Part shown: positions 1-10,200 of the stretch, in pieces
How positions within the stretch are numbered: the first letter of the stretch is position 1
Layout of the letters: every line of letters begins with the position of its first letter
Assembly (NCBI GenBank): GCA_019155185.1
Contig: CM032815.1
Coordinates: forward strand, 2,799,001 to 2,863,000
Origin: Beaufortia kweichowensis
Taxonomy: Eukaryota > Chordata > Actinopteri > Cypriniformes > Gastromyzontidae
Direction of reading: 5' to 3'
DNA: 64,000 nt
Position numbers and translations under genes: made by a program
Notes under the pieces: generated by a model
Told to the model about the DNA's origin: nothing
Databases searched by the model: none
The model's input: the letters and a program-made list of their open reading frames with translations, nothing else

Positions 1-1789
1 AACTACAGCCAAGATGACACGGATGGGCTTAATTCAGTTGGATTTTCTTCTGCAGGATCTACAATCATCTTTCAACAACATGGCAAATTTCATTAATCCG
101 TCTGAAGGCACATCTGGCTCTAACATGCATGTCTCAGTGCGAATTAAATATAACAACGTATGATGCTTGAAAGCTGGCAAAGGGAGCAGTAGAAATTATA
201 GACTGCAGTTTATAAAAGCTTGACTCGGGGAAAACATCTGACATACGTTTGATTAGGTCTGCTCATCTGAGTCTATCTTTGGAAAAACATCAAGCCTTTC
301 TTTTTTGTAAAGACCTCTGGTTTCTTTTCTATGAATGGAAAAAGAGTAAAGTGTGTGTGTGTGTGAGAGAGAGCATTCTGTCCGCTTTTTTATCTTCTTT
401 ATTAGGTTACTCTGTATATTCTGTTCATATAGTGTTGTCAAAAATCAGTTTTATATTGAGGGTGTTTGTAAAGCTTGAAATCTAGACATACTACATACTA
501 AAGTGTGAAACATTTTTGAATGCTATGCATACATGAGTACAAAAACCTTCAAATGATTAACTAAAGAGACTCTACTTGGCTTTGATGGAGTTTTTGTATT
601 TTTGTCTCTTTTCTCAAGAGATTTATTGAGGTAAACACTGGATACCAGAGCCTGTACACCTCTCCACTAACACACGCACACACATGTCTCTAGAGCTCAC
701 TTTACTGTCTTGCTTTCTACAAGTTCTTCTTCAGCTGTGGGGACTTAAAACACTTTCTAATGCTCTCTCTCTCTCTCACACACACACATTACTCAAAAGC
801 ACAGTCTTTCATGTGCAAAGTAGGTTTTTACAGTCTGCGCAGGTTTTATCTTTCATCGGCTTCACCACGAACATGTAAAGATGTCTGAAAAGAGAGACAC
901 AATCAGACGACAGACAGACATTCAGACACACAGAAGTAACAGTCAGAAATAGACCGGCTTCTTCGGCTCTTGCAGCTTTTCCTATTCAAGATTTGCACAT
1001 TTGCTCTAAATTAAATATTTTGTCATCGTCTGCCGACCCTTGTGTCGCTTGAAGCTTATGTTTTTTCTGTGGAGAAAGAGTTATGTTACAAACGTCAAAG
1101 CTGCTTTTTTTCTATATGACGTAAATGCATGTGGCTTTGTCAAGTTCAGCAGAAATGTTTCATGGTTTACTTAGTTAGTACTAACTGTACTAACTGTACC
1201 ACTACACCAAAAACTCAAAAATAATTTCTAAATTCCTACACTTATCCTACCATAACATGTTTCTCAACCCAAGATAATGATCTAGCCCACATCTTTCCCT
1301 GATAATACCTCCTGATTCATTAGTGACACATACGAGGGCCGTATGCACCGTCCTGCAGATGTAGGCGATGCTGACGAGAGAAAAGTCTCCATCCTCTCCC
1401 TTTACCCAGCAGTAAATGAGAGAGCGAGAAAGAGCAGCATGGGAGACCTGCTCTTCGATCTCGTTTCGTGATTACACCCCTGTTCTACAGCACGGCCACT
1501 CCAGGGATCAGTTCCCCTGCCAAGCGTAACTACATGGGCTTTTGTGAGATGGAACGGGAGATTCTGTCCATGGCCTCTGTTTTATTAGTCTTATCTGTGG
1601 CCCTGAGGGAAGATATTACTTCTTTAAAAGAAAAAACTATACTAACCGGCAAGCGCAGTACATAAAATGTTGTTTTGAGACGATAGACTTTCGTGACCGA
1701 ACACAAACTTGGAAAACAGCACAGCAATTTTTAGTAAAGATAAATAGAGAGTGTTACCTTTATATTGAACCATACGAAAACATTTCTTG
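1..1789. other. Intronic stretch, no gene seen
   Basis: Unique AT-rich DNA with a short (GT)n/(GA)n run at 351-373 and a CT/CA run at 763-788. ORFs here are short and without family resemblance. Confidence 0.6.
763..788. repeat. (CT)n(CA)n microsatellite
   Basis: About seven CT units run directly into about six CA units. Confidence 0.85.
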
Positions 1790-2072
1790 TGAGTACAGTT
1801 TTCACTATCATCTTTTATTCACCCTCATGTTTTTCAAAACCTGTATGTGACTTTTATACTTATGTGGAACACAATAGAAGATATTTTGAGAAATGTCTCA
1901 AAAGCGGTTTTGTGTCCATAGAAGTCAATGGGGTCCAGTTTGCTTTGGTGACCAACATTTTTTTAAATATCTCCTTTTTTGCTCTGCAGAAGAAAGAAAT
2001 CATACATGTTTAGAATGACATGAGGATAAATAAAGAAAGAATTTTCATTTTTGGGTGAACTCCCACTTTAAG
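1790..2072. mobile_element. Non-autonomous DNA transposon, TTAA-end cyprinid family, diverged copy
   Basis: The right end reads TTTTGGGTGAACTCCCACTTTAA on the plus strand, only slightly changed from the family end TTGGGTGAACTATCCCTTTAA. Internal blocks ACCCTCATG, AACCTGTATG, GAAGATATTTTGAGAA, GAAGTCAATGGGG and AGAATGACATGAGG match the copy at 5419-5720. The left end is degraded, so 1790 is approximate. It has no coding capacity. The family is abundant in cyprinids from my knowledge of such genomes. Confidence 0.75.
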
Positions 2073-2149
2073 TCATGAAAACACATTAAAAGAAAACAAT
2101 ATTTTAATAAAAGAGGGAATGTGTGATCAAGCCTTTAAAAGACATGAGC

Positions 2150-2570
2150 TCCATTACAACAAAGGTCAAGCATCGCTCTGCCAGCCGGCACTCATCAAAG
2201 AGAATATTTCATCAGCTCAACCCAACTAGGATTCTAAAGTACGATAAGAGTTGAATAAAAGACGTATCTAATTAAACCCTGGCCTATCTAAGGGTGTGAA
2301 TCCTAGGAGGGAAGGGGAAATGAAGACCCCATACGGACGGCAGAGGTCACGCATGGATGGCGTGAAAGGCAAACATCTTGTTCTGAAATCAATCACCATG
2401 GCAGGAAGGGAAAGGGGCTCGTGCTTTGAAGCCCTCTGCCTTCTTCCTCTAAAGTAATGGAGCTCAATCGCTGACAGATGGAAGTAGCGGCGGGGGGAGA
2501 CGAGGGAACGAATGAAGCAGTCTGTGTCCGTGGGGGGGAACTGGGTCATTCACGCCTGGGCAGTTAGTAC
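2150..2570. promoter_or_regulatory. Candidate conserved non-coding element
   Basis: A unique block with balanced composition and no microsatellite or transposon similarity, containing TAATTAAACC and many non-repetitive GC-containing words. The minus strand happens to be open for 93 codons but resembles no protein. Conservation is a guess and was not measured. Confidence 0.2.
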
Positions 2571-2697
2571 AGATTCACTGTAAAAAAGCCGTTCCTTTAA
2601 TAGCACAAAGTGGATCCTCTGAGATCTACACGGTACTGTATTTTATCTACAGGGCTGTTTCGTAAACACGCAACTAGTCAGGAGGAACGCGAGAAAG

Positions 2698-2902
2698 TAC
2701 ACTGTAAAAAAACTCTTCAACTCGATTTTTTTCTAGTAACTTGATGCATCTAAAATTTTTCATTTTGCTCAATTAAAGTTAGGTAAATTTAAGGAAACAG
2801 ATTTTTGCCACAATTAATAATTGACAGTTCTGTCAATTGAAAAATTTAGATGAAAGTGACTAGAGAATTTTGAGCTGAAGAGGTTTCATATTTTTTACAG
2901 TT
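2698..2902. mobile_element. Foldback MITE with ACTGTAAAAAA termini
   Basis: The left end ACTGTAAAAAAACTCTTCAA is mirrored by the right end, whose reverse complement reads ACTGTAAAAAATATGAAACC followed by CTCTTCAGCTC. The arms therefore match with an 8-bp indel. Inner arms also pair: TTCTAGTAACTT against the complement of AAGTGACTAGAGAA, and a central CAATTAATAATTGACAG region. The whole 200 bp is an imperfect palindrome with no ORF. Ends of this type occur in non-autonomous DNA transposons of cyprinids; I cannot assign the superfamily. Confidence 0.75.
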
Positions 2903-3985
2903 TAAGTCAATATATCTGGGAAGACACACGAGGATGAAGAATTATTTTTTGAGTAACGGCAAACGTACGAGATGTACTAAACCTTTCTGTGCTCAAAGCC
3001 TTCTGTAATATTTTGTAGATGATTCTAAAACATTCAGACTGGTGTTTCTTGAATGAGGATTGCTTTATGTACTATGATTGCCAAAGTGCTCCACTGTGGT
3101 CCTAAGCAATAAGATCACACACAAGATGAAAGCCATCAAAGATGAACTGAAAAGTACATCAAAGACTATGCAACAGGTTGCTTCATAAGAGCTGCCTTTT
3201 ATGTTATGAGAGGGCAAAGACTTTTAATTAAATTCACACCACACAAAAGAATCAATTGGTCAGAGAGCAATGTCTGAATTTAGCTCAGGCAATTAACATG
3301 ATTATAATAGTCATTTAATTCCACAGAATAAAACACTTTTCTAACAGCTGGCCTCAGCCACTTCTTCCACGTCAAAATGAAAAATAGGGAAAAACTCAAA
3401 AAGGGCTCTGGGGATAATGATTAAAAATGTAATAGCTTTATAACTGATGAGTACAAAACGACAAAGTAATTATTCACAGCTTTCATGTTTGCTCCACGCC
3501 TTTAGACTAAAGAGCTGCAGTGGATTCACACCAGCCTAATTATTATTAAATTACAATTACAAAAGTTTCTGTTAAATAGCAATGTTAAGTAAAACACAGT
3601 AAAAGTACTTTGATTCCCAGTTCATTATGGCAACCAAAGCATTATAACAGGCTTTTATGAACAACTTCAAATTGGACTGATAATAGACAGATTGTATGGT
3701 TTGTGACAATGAATTATTATACACATATTGATGACTGTATAGTGTATTTTTAGTGAGAAAACCATCTGTGTGCGTTAAAGAACAGAAATCTGATGACTGT
3801 TAGTGGTGTATTTTAGTGCTGACTAAGACTGTGATATGAACAGTGTTGTTACTGAGAGTGTTGTTACCTCACCCATGAGATAATACACCCGCACACACAC
3901 ATACACAATTACAAAAAAGCTTGTGAAGAAGTGCTCTGCTTCCCACTTATTACATACACTTTATCAGTTTACCCTTTTAACCTAC

Positions 3986-3988
<3 letters not shown>
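2903..3988. other. Intronic stretch, nothing recognised
   Basis: AT-rich unique DNA with several ATTA-type words. No gene, repeat array or clear transposon end seen. Confidence 0.55.

Positions 3989-4027
<39 letters not shown>
3989..4027. repeat. (CT)19 microsatellite
   Basis: Uninterrupted CT run of 39 bp. ORFs crossing it are artefacts of the repeat. Confidence 0.95.
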
Positions 4028-4029
<2 letters not shown>

Positions 4030-4201
4030 CATAACAAAAATGTTACAATTGTATTGCCAAAGCAATTGCAGTGCAAATTTACAAATAGTGCAAATTTATG
4101 TACAGAGAAAAAGTAAAAATAAAAGTAAGATTTATCTATAGAATTAAATAGAATAAAAATTAAAAGAATAAAAGCAAAATATACATTGAAGTATGTATGT
4201 A

Positions 4202-4327
4202 TCTCTCTCTCTCTCTCTCTCTCTCTACCTCTCTCTCTACCTCTCTCTCTACCTCTCTCTCTACCTCTCTCTCTACCTCTCTCTCTACCTCTCTCTCTAC
4301 CTCTCTCTCTACCTCTCTCTCTCTCTC
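4202..4327. repeat. 12-bp minisatellite ACCTCTCTCTCT with flanking (CT)n
   Basis: A (CT)n run is followed by eight interruptions, with the A of ACC at 4227, 4239, 4251, 4263, 4275, 4287, 4299 and 4311, exactly every 12 bp. It ends in (CT)n again. It gives open frames of LSLP- and YLSL-type repeats that are not genes. Confidence 0.95.
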
Positions 4328-4488
4328 ATCCTCCACCAAACGCACAGGATCCTGCAGCTGGTTTTAAATTTGCGAGCATTTTATGCTGAAGTCAAATCAA
4401 TAGCGTCTTTAAAAAAGAGCAAGCCCATCAGTCAGGAAAGTGTTCAATATCCTACAGCCCTTGTTTATGCTGCCGTCACTGTTTTCTT

Positions 4489-4505
4489 TCTCTCTCTCTC
4501 TCTCT
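4489..4505. repeat. Short (TC)n
   Basis: TC run of 17 bp followed by a T-rich stretch. Confidence 0.8.
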
Positions 4506-5418
4506 TTTTTTCTCCAGAGAGGTTTCTGTGTTTCTCTAGAGTGAACAGTCTGGGCGTGAGTGAGTGCAAGTTTAGTCAGTGTATGACGGCCAAAAACAAT
4601 GCCTAGGTAGGCGTCGCAGATTACACTTTTTTTTATATAACTCGATGATATTCGCTTGACGCAATTAATGTTGCACAAACAACACAGGCAGCGTGTGCAA
4701 ATAAATTCATTCTTGGCGATTTCCCAGCTCTATCTTTCACACGCTGTGAGTTTTGCTTCCCTCTCATCTGGTTTGCTTTCTGGCAGCTTACATCCTAATT
4801 ACCGTAGTGCTATTCTCCTCTGTGCTGTTTGCATTTGGCCGATAACATCTGAACAAGGACTACGTCTCTCTCTCTCCAGGCCCTACAACAGAAGAGCTGT
4901 TTGCGCCAACATTACCTCAGTGTGCTAACACACAATGTGTTTAGCTCTGAAATTTATCACTTACTCACTTAATGAGCAGCTAGAAAACATAATGGAAAAA
5001 CTATTTTTACAGGTCACATTAATATCTTTTACATACCAGAGGTGAGGACTTATGGTTTATATTTGTGCATTACGCAGACACTTGAAATGTATTTCTTGTT
5101 TTTGCAAAAACTGTTGATTTCTGCTAACATGAACGAGATTTTGTCAAAACTGTAAGAATGCTTTGTGGCAGGTTACACAACCATGCAAAATTTCAGTAAT
5201 GTTTTGCACTCTATGGCATCATTTTCCAAGTAAAAGATTTTCAAGAGAATGAAGAAATGTCAGTTTGTGAAGAGACAGCTGTCTAAGTTTTACACCGGTT
5301 GCAATCAAAGAAACAAAGCATAACAACAAGTTTTCACTGACACAAAATCCAATTAGGTGAGAAATGTTGAAAATGACTATTCTTTATACACTGTATGTTG
5401 TGCAATCATTTGTCATTT
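4506..5418. other. Intronic stretch, nothing recognised
   Basis: Unique DNA. The first 400 bp are of balanced composition, the rest AT-rich. No gene or repeat seen. Confidence 0.55.
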
Positions 5419-5720
5419 TAAGGGGATAGTTCACCTAAAAATAAAAATTATGATATTATCTACTCATGTCATGTCAAACCTGTATGACTTTCTTGCTTCA
5501 GCAGAACACAGAAGAAGATATTTCACAAAACGCTGGTAACCGGCACCCATTCACTTCCATAGTATGGACACAAGGTACAATAGAAGTCAATGGGTGCCGG
5601 TTACCAACGCTTTGCAAAATATCTGCGTTTCACAAAAGAAAGTCATACACAGGGTTTGAATGACATGAGGGTGAATAAATAATGACATAATTTTTATTTT
5701 TGGGTGAAGTATCCCTTTAA
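5419..5720. mobile_element. Near-complete foldback DNA transposon (TTAA-end cyprinid family)
   Basis: The left end TTAAGGGGATAGTTCACC and right end (reverse complement TTAAAGGGATACTTCACC) match. Pairing continues inward through AAAAATAAAAATTATG and the CATGTCA...AAACC...TATGAC blocks, so the 302 bp folds on itself almost end to end. A second strong palindrome sits at the centre (5535-5559 against 5581-5605, 17 exact pairs starting GGTAACCGGCACCCATT). There is no ORF of transposase type, so it must have moved using a related autonomous element. This is the best-preserved copy in the window. Confidence 0.88.
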
Positions 5721-6059
5721 AATGATCTACGTTCACAAGGACTACATACACCTATATATGCCTACCAACACCTTTTCTGTGACCTCATGCCAGCCCACTT
5801 GCGGGACTCCGTGGCTTGAGCCCCTTGTGCTGAACAGGCAATGTTGCCTAGCAACAAGGTAGAGAAAGCAGATCATTAAATTTTGCTGATGAAGTCTAGC
5901 TAGCAACAGCCACATGGAGAGAAGCCTTAAAGTCCTTATATGATCGTACCCCATATCTAAGTCAATTTATCAATTTATTTAACTCTTATCTCTACACAGT
6001 TCTGTTTCATTAACTTTAATTTCTTTTCTTTTTAACTTTGTTTTATATTTGGACTGTTA

Positions 6060-6175
6060 CAGCATTACGGACATCACATTTTTAGTCAAAACATGAGATA
6101 TAGATTCTCACAGAATGCATTTATTACCAATAAAAATTATTACCACCATCTGTTTATATTTTACTAGAGTTCAGA
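6060..6175 (+). repeat. Dispersed repeat family, copy A
   Basis: It shares CAGCATTAYGGA, TCAAAAC, GATTCTCACAGAA and CCATCTG in the same order with 7193-7280. It shares CTGTTTATATTTTACTA with the reverse complement of 8920-8998. The family is unclassified; the assignment rests on these within-window matches. Confidence 0.5.
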
Positions 6176-7192
6176 CACAAAAAAATTGAAATATACTTAC
6201 GTTATGCATGTGACAACTTCACAAACAGCACTTTACCTGACTATGAAAAATCATGTTTAAACATTAAAAAAATGCTTTAAAAACTCTGAGAGAGTCTAAA
6301 CTGCATGTTCTACATGTGGTCAATGTTGATCAATGTAATGTCACAAGCCTGACAACAAACCTGCTTCTTAAATTCAGCTGGATCAAATTTACCCTCATAC
6401 CAACTGTACATCTACAGATCCAGTTCTATGATTTCAAACCACCTACAAGCTAACGGAGAAATACTTATGATTTCATCATTCCTGCTATTACACATAAGCA
6501 CAAACAGAAAACACGTTGTCGTCTTCACTCACACAAACAGCCACAGATGTAGAAATAAACTTCCCGATGGCTGTGGTGGGCCACCTGCTCCAGTGTAATC
6601 CTGTGGGGCTTAAACTAACGTAACATGAATCCTCTCACTCTCCCTCCGTGCCAATTAAAGCCGAATCGTGAGAATACCACTGGAGTACACATTAAAAGCA
6701 AACACAGTCTGCAAATGGGCCATCATCCACTCTCAAGTGAGCTACTGAGGGCCGAGAAACTCATTCTTAAAATCTGAATTTCTTGCACGACTGTGGTAGA
6801 AACGCACATGATGAGCCAAAACCTATAATAACATTGTTTAGAAACAGTCCAAACAATGAGGCAAAGCATGTACAGCAGGCCAACACAATGAGATTAGATA
6901 AACACAAAGTACAAGTGTTGGCCCTGTTTTATTAAACATACTGACAAAGACAACAGTCTTATCCAAGTCTTTCTCTTCGCTGTTATAATCCTGGTGCTTG
7001 CAAATGAACGCATGACTATTAAACACCCAGAACACTCTGGCAACATTAGGATACTAAAAACAGCCCACTTTTCTCACACTTCTTTTTTCCGTCTAGACTG
7101 CCTTCTTTTAACACAGTAGGAAACTTAATCTAAAACTTCAGATACATTAAAAACGGCATCTGTACAACTCTCTACACAGACATCTAGGCAAT

Positions 7193-7280
7193 TCCAGCAT
7201 TATGGATGATTTTCATTCAAAACTTCAAATATGAATTCTCACAGAACGTATTTTGAACCATCTGTACCATTTTTAAGTAC
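7193..7280 (+). repeat. Dispersed repeat family, copy B
   Basis: Contains CAGCATTATGGATGA, TTTTCATTCAAAAC, GAATTCTCACAGAACG and ACCATCTGTACC, collinear with copy A at 6060. Confidence 0.5.
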
Positions 7281-8194
7281 AAAAGTCTATGCATATGAGT
7301 TATCTATTTGTAAAAATGGATAAGAAATGTGTTACAGATGTGACAGAAAAATAACACATATTTGAGAGAAAAAAAATGATATTAAGATTACTCATAAGCT
7401 GTACAGTTTTGTTGGCTATCGTTGGCTTTGCTGTCTTTGTGCAATGCATTCTGGGATTGCCTGTTCTGTGAATGATACACACATGCTGCTTTTAATTTTT
7501 ATCCTAGAAAAAGCATAATTATGCTGCTTATATTTTGGAACAGATTCACATTCGATGGCGCTGAGAAACGCTAATAGCGTGTCACGCATACAAAACACAC
7601 TCTATTTTAAATATCACCTGCAAGGAAATCAAAGCACTCAATGTAAAATAACTCATAACCCGTTCCCAGAACCGACAGCAATGACGTAGCAGATGTCTTC
7701 CGAATCCTCCGATCCCCCAGCACTCCAGCAGAATCCAGGCAGAAAGACAGCTGGCGTGTTTGGAAAGGTGTCAAACCCATCCACAGCCCCTGACAAGTCA
7801 ATAACAGCTAATAAGAGGTTTAGGGAGACTGTGAGTGTCGTAAACACGGGCACATACCCATACAGTCAATCATGTCAGAGGGTTATTATTTGGATAATTA
7901 AAGTGTGCAAGTTATTCTTTAATGAGGTTTTGGTCTCTCAATTAACACTCAGGTAGCATCTATCAACACGCTTTTCTTCTACACATCAGGCGTAAGTAAA
8001 CAAACTGCATGTTTTGTTTACACGGCACGGCTGAGAGAGCGTTATGAAGCACGTACCACCGAAACAACCGGCTGTTATGCCGCGAAGCCAGCCTTCCATG
8101 ACAAAAACAAACCCGCATAACCTTTTCTCATTCCCTGAAGAGAACTGACTGATTAAAATGTTTCCAGACAACCTTCTTCTTCATCTTTCTCATC

Positions 8195-8223
8195 CTCTCT
8201 CTCTCTCTCTGTCAGTCTCTCTC
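8195..8223. repeat. Interrupted (CT)n
   Basis: CT run of 16 bp, then GTCAG, then a further short CT run. Confidence 0.8.
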
Positions 8224-8305
8224 GCACGTCCACCAGAGCAATTATGGCTATTAACAGCACGAGATGAAGTTCACAGTGAAGTGTTATGCAAGCGGCTAAT
8301 TGGCT

Positions 8306-8317
8306 CCCCTCTAGTGG
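8306..8317 (+). promoter_or_regulatory. Possible CTCF core motif
   Basis: CCCCTCTAGTGG matches 11 of 12 positions of the CTCF core read as GCCMYCTRSTGG. It lies in a balanced-composition unique segment (8220-8460). A single motif match is weak evidence of binding. Confidence 0.25.
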
Positions 8318-8619
8318 TAAGTGGCCTTGTTCTGGTGAAGTTGCTCCTTTAGATGCCTGTAACAGACCAGCTGTCTGCTCTCGCATTGAAGCGCAGGCCC
8401 GCGTACTCGCCGAAGTGTGAAACTGCCACGATGAGTCATTAAAAAGCCAGCGAGTTCAAAACGAGAGATGTTTTAAGAGTCAAATGTTTTGTGTTATTTG
8501 ATATTTACACCTGAACTGAGGAAATCTAGCAGGTGACCAATGTAATGTTAAATCATAAATGAAAAAATGAAATGTAGTTAATTATGAAATTTTTTTTCAT
8601 AAAAGAGCGGATTCATCAT

Positions 8620-8998
8620 ACTGATAGCTCAGACATTAATACATACCGATGTGAGGTCGTTAAAGCATTTTTTATGTTTAAAACATGATTTTTCATAGTA
8701 AGGTAAAGTTATGTTTACACAATTGTCACAGAGTCCATAAATAAACATATCAAAATTAAAATAAAATAACTATTTAATGTTCTTTGAAGAGTCATCTCTT
8801 CTCCATTTGATGAGTATTATTGCATCTGGTCATTTTAATTCACAGAAATCCTACGTTGTTTTTTGTCACATCCATAACGCATGTATATTTCCATTTTTTA
8901 AAATAGAAAAATAATTCATAGACTGATATTTTTCAACAGGGATTTAGTAAAATATAAACAGTTTTGAATGAAAATGTCACATCCATAATGCTGAAATT
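8620..8998 (-). repeat. Dispersed repeat family, copy C (inverted)
   Basis: The plus strand carries GTCACATCCATAACGC (8866-8881) and GAATGAAAATGTCACATCC plus ATAATGCTG (8965-8993). The reverse complement aligns with copies A and B. TTTTTCATAGTAAGGT at 8691 resembles TTTTTTCATGGTAAGGG in copy D at 29090. Limits are approximate. Confidence 0.4.
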
Positions 8999-9429
8999 GG
9001 CCAGATATAAAAATGAATAGCTTCACTTGACAACAGAAGACAAATATGCTTCAGAATCATAACTGTAGGCTGTAATCCTGTGTTGGATGTCAATCAAACT
9101 GACTGACAGATTGGACGTTGCCATGCCACTGGAAATCAATTACAAACCAGTGAAGCAGAGGTATGAGCACTTATGTTATATAACACACACACACAATATA
9201 ACCTGTTCTGTATTAATATATACAACGACACAGAGAGATTTTTTTTCTCACACACAGTTACACAATCTGTTCCCATTATTTTCTCTTTTTTTCACACATT
9301 CTGTGCATGCACCTGATAAAATGATTACACATCACCCCACCTGCATCATTTTACACCATGAGACCATACTGAAGCGTACAGACTAGATCACGTTTCTTCT
9401 CATTAGAACCGTTATAGAGTCATTTACGA
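8999..9429. other. Intronic stretch, nothing recognised
   Basis: AT-rich DNA with short CA runs near 9182. An ORF of 99 codons here runs through CA/CT-rich sequence and has no family resemblance. Confidence 0.5.
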
Positions 9430-9560
9430 TATCGTATGAAAGGGCCTCTCAGATCTACAGCAGAACACAAGGGCTGCCTTGGAAATCTGGGACGCGGTTA
9501 AGCAGCTAATGGCGATAATGCACAAATTAACCCCTGCCTTGAGAAAGTGACCGTAAATGG
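9430..9560. promoter_or_regulatory. Candidate conserved non-coding element
   Basis: Compact unique block including GCTAATGGCGATAATGC and AAATTAACCCCTGCC, the ATTA-rich but GC-balanced texture common in developmental enhancers. Conservation not measured. Confidence 0.25.
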
Positions 9561-9879
9561 TGCACCACATATTTAGACCTTTCTGTATGCCATGTATAAG
9601 AGATGCTTGGTACCACTATTATATTACATATACTTTTAGGGATTTGAACAAACCCCTAACCTCAAAGGAATATCACACATTATATAAGCAATTCAATTTC
9701 ATTGGTCAGCTGGTTGTAACCCAGTTAGAAAAGCCTCAGTGCTGCAATAAGAACTGCTGTGAAAGGCTAAAAACAACTCTGTAATTGTCGACATAACAGC
9801 AATAAATTAAACTTTAATTGGCTTAATCAATTTCTCACAATAGTCTGATCTATGACTCACAACACCAGATGTTTACAAG
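9561..9879. other. Intronic stretch, nothing recognised
   Basis: AT-rich unique DNA without repeats or convincing ORFs. Confidence 0.5.
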
Positions 9880-10200
9880 CAGCTCATTTTCAGGCACATC
9901 TAAATATGCTAATTCAGTTGTTCTCTAAATGAGCTTTTTTAAAAGGCCTTCACATGCAACACAAGCAATTAGAACAATGATTATCCAGCCCTGATCCTCA
10001 GACCCGTTCCGACCCCCATCTCCCTGCGACCGCCCTCCCGTTTCTCCCGCTGTTAAATAAAATAAGGTATAATTAGGAGTATGGGGTTGGGATGGCAGGA
10101 GGTGTCATTAGAGGAGACAAACTATCAGCGCAATGATAACGGCGCTAATAGAAGCCTTTCTCACTTAACCAGAGCAGACAGATCACAACGCTTACAAAAT
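9880..10200. promoter_or_regulatory. Candidate conserved non-coding element
   Basis: Unique block that combines a CCCTCCCG-rich core (10000-10055) with GGTATAATTAGGAG and GATAACGGCGCTAATAG. It stands out from the AT-rich DNA on both sides. Function inferred from texture only. Confidence 0.25.

Larger units (their letters stand above)
5721..8194. other. Intronic stretch with diverged repeat relics
   Basis: No gene seen. 5760-5945 is moderately GC-rich and could be an old element. The related segments 6060-6175 and 7193-7280 are given separately. The remainder is AT-rich unique DNA. Confidence 0.5.

Noticed and set aside
2268..2549. 93-codon minus-strand ORF as an auts2 exon 2
   Set aside because: Peptide does not resemble the AUTS2 segment following EALE and has no clear flanking acceptor and donor pair.
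4160..4606. Several ORFs (61-137 codons) over the CT minisatellite
   Set aside because: Both strands and multiple frames are open only because the 12-bp and 2-bp repeats contain no stop codons; the peptides are Leu-Ser or Arg-Glu repeats.
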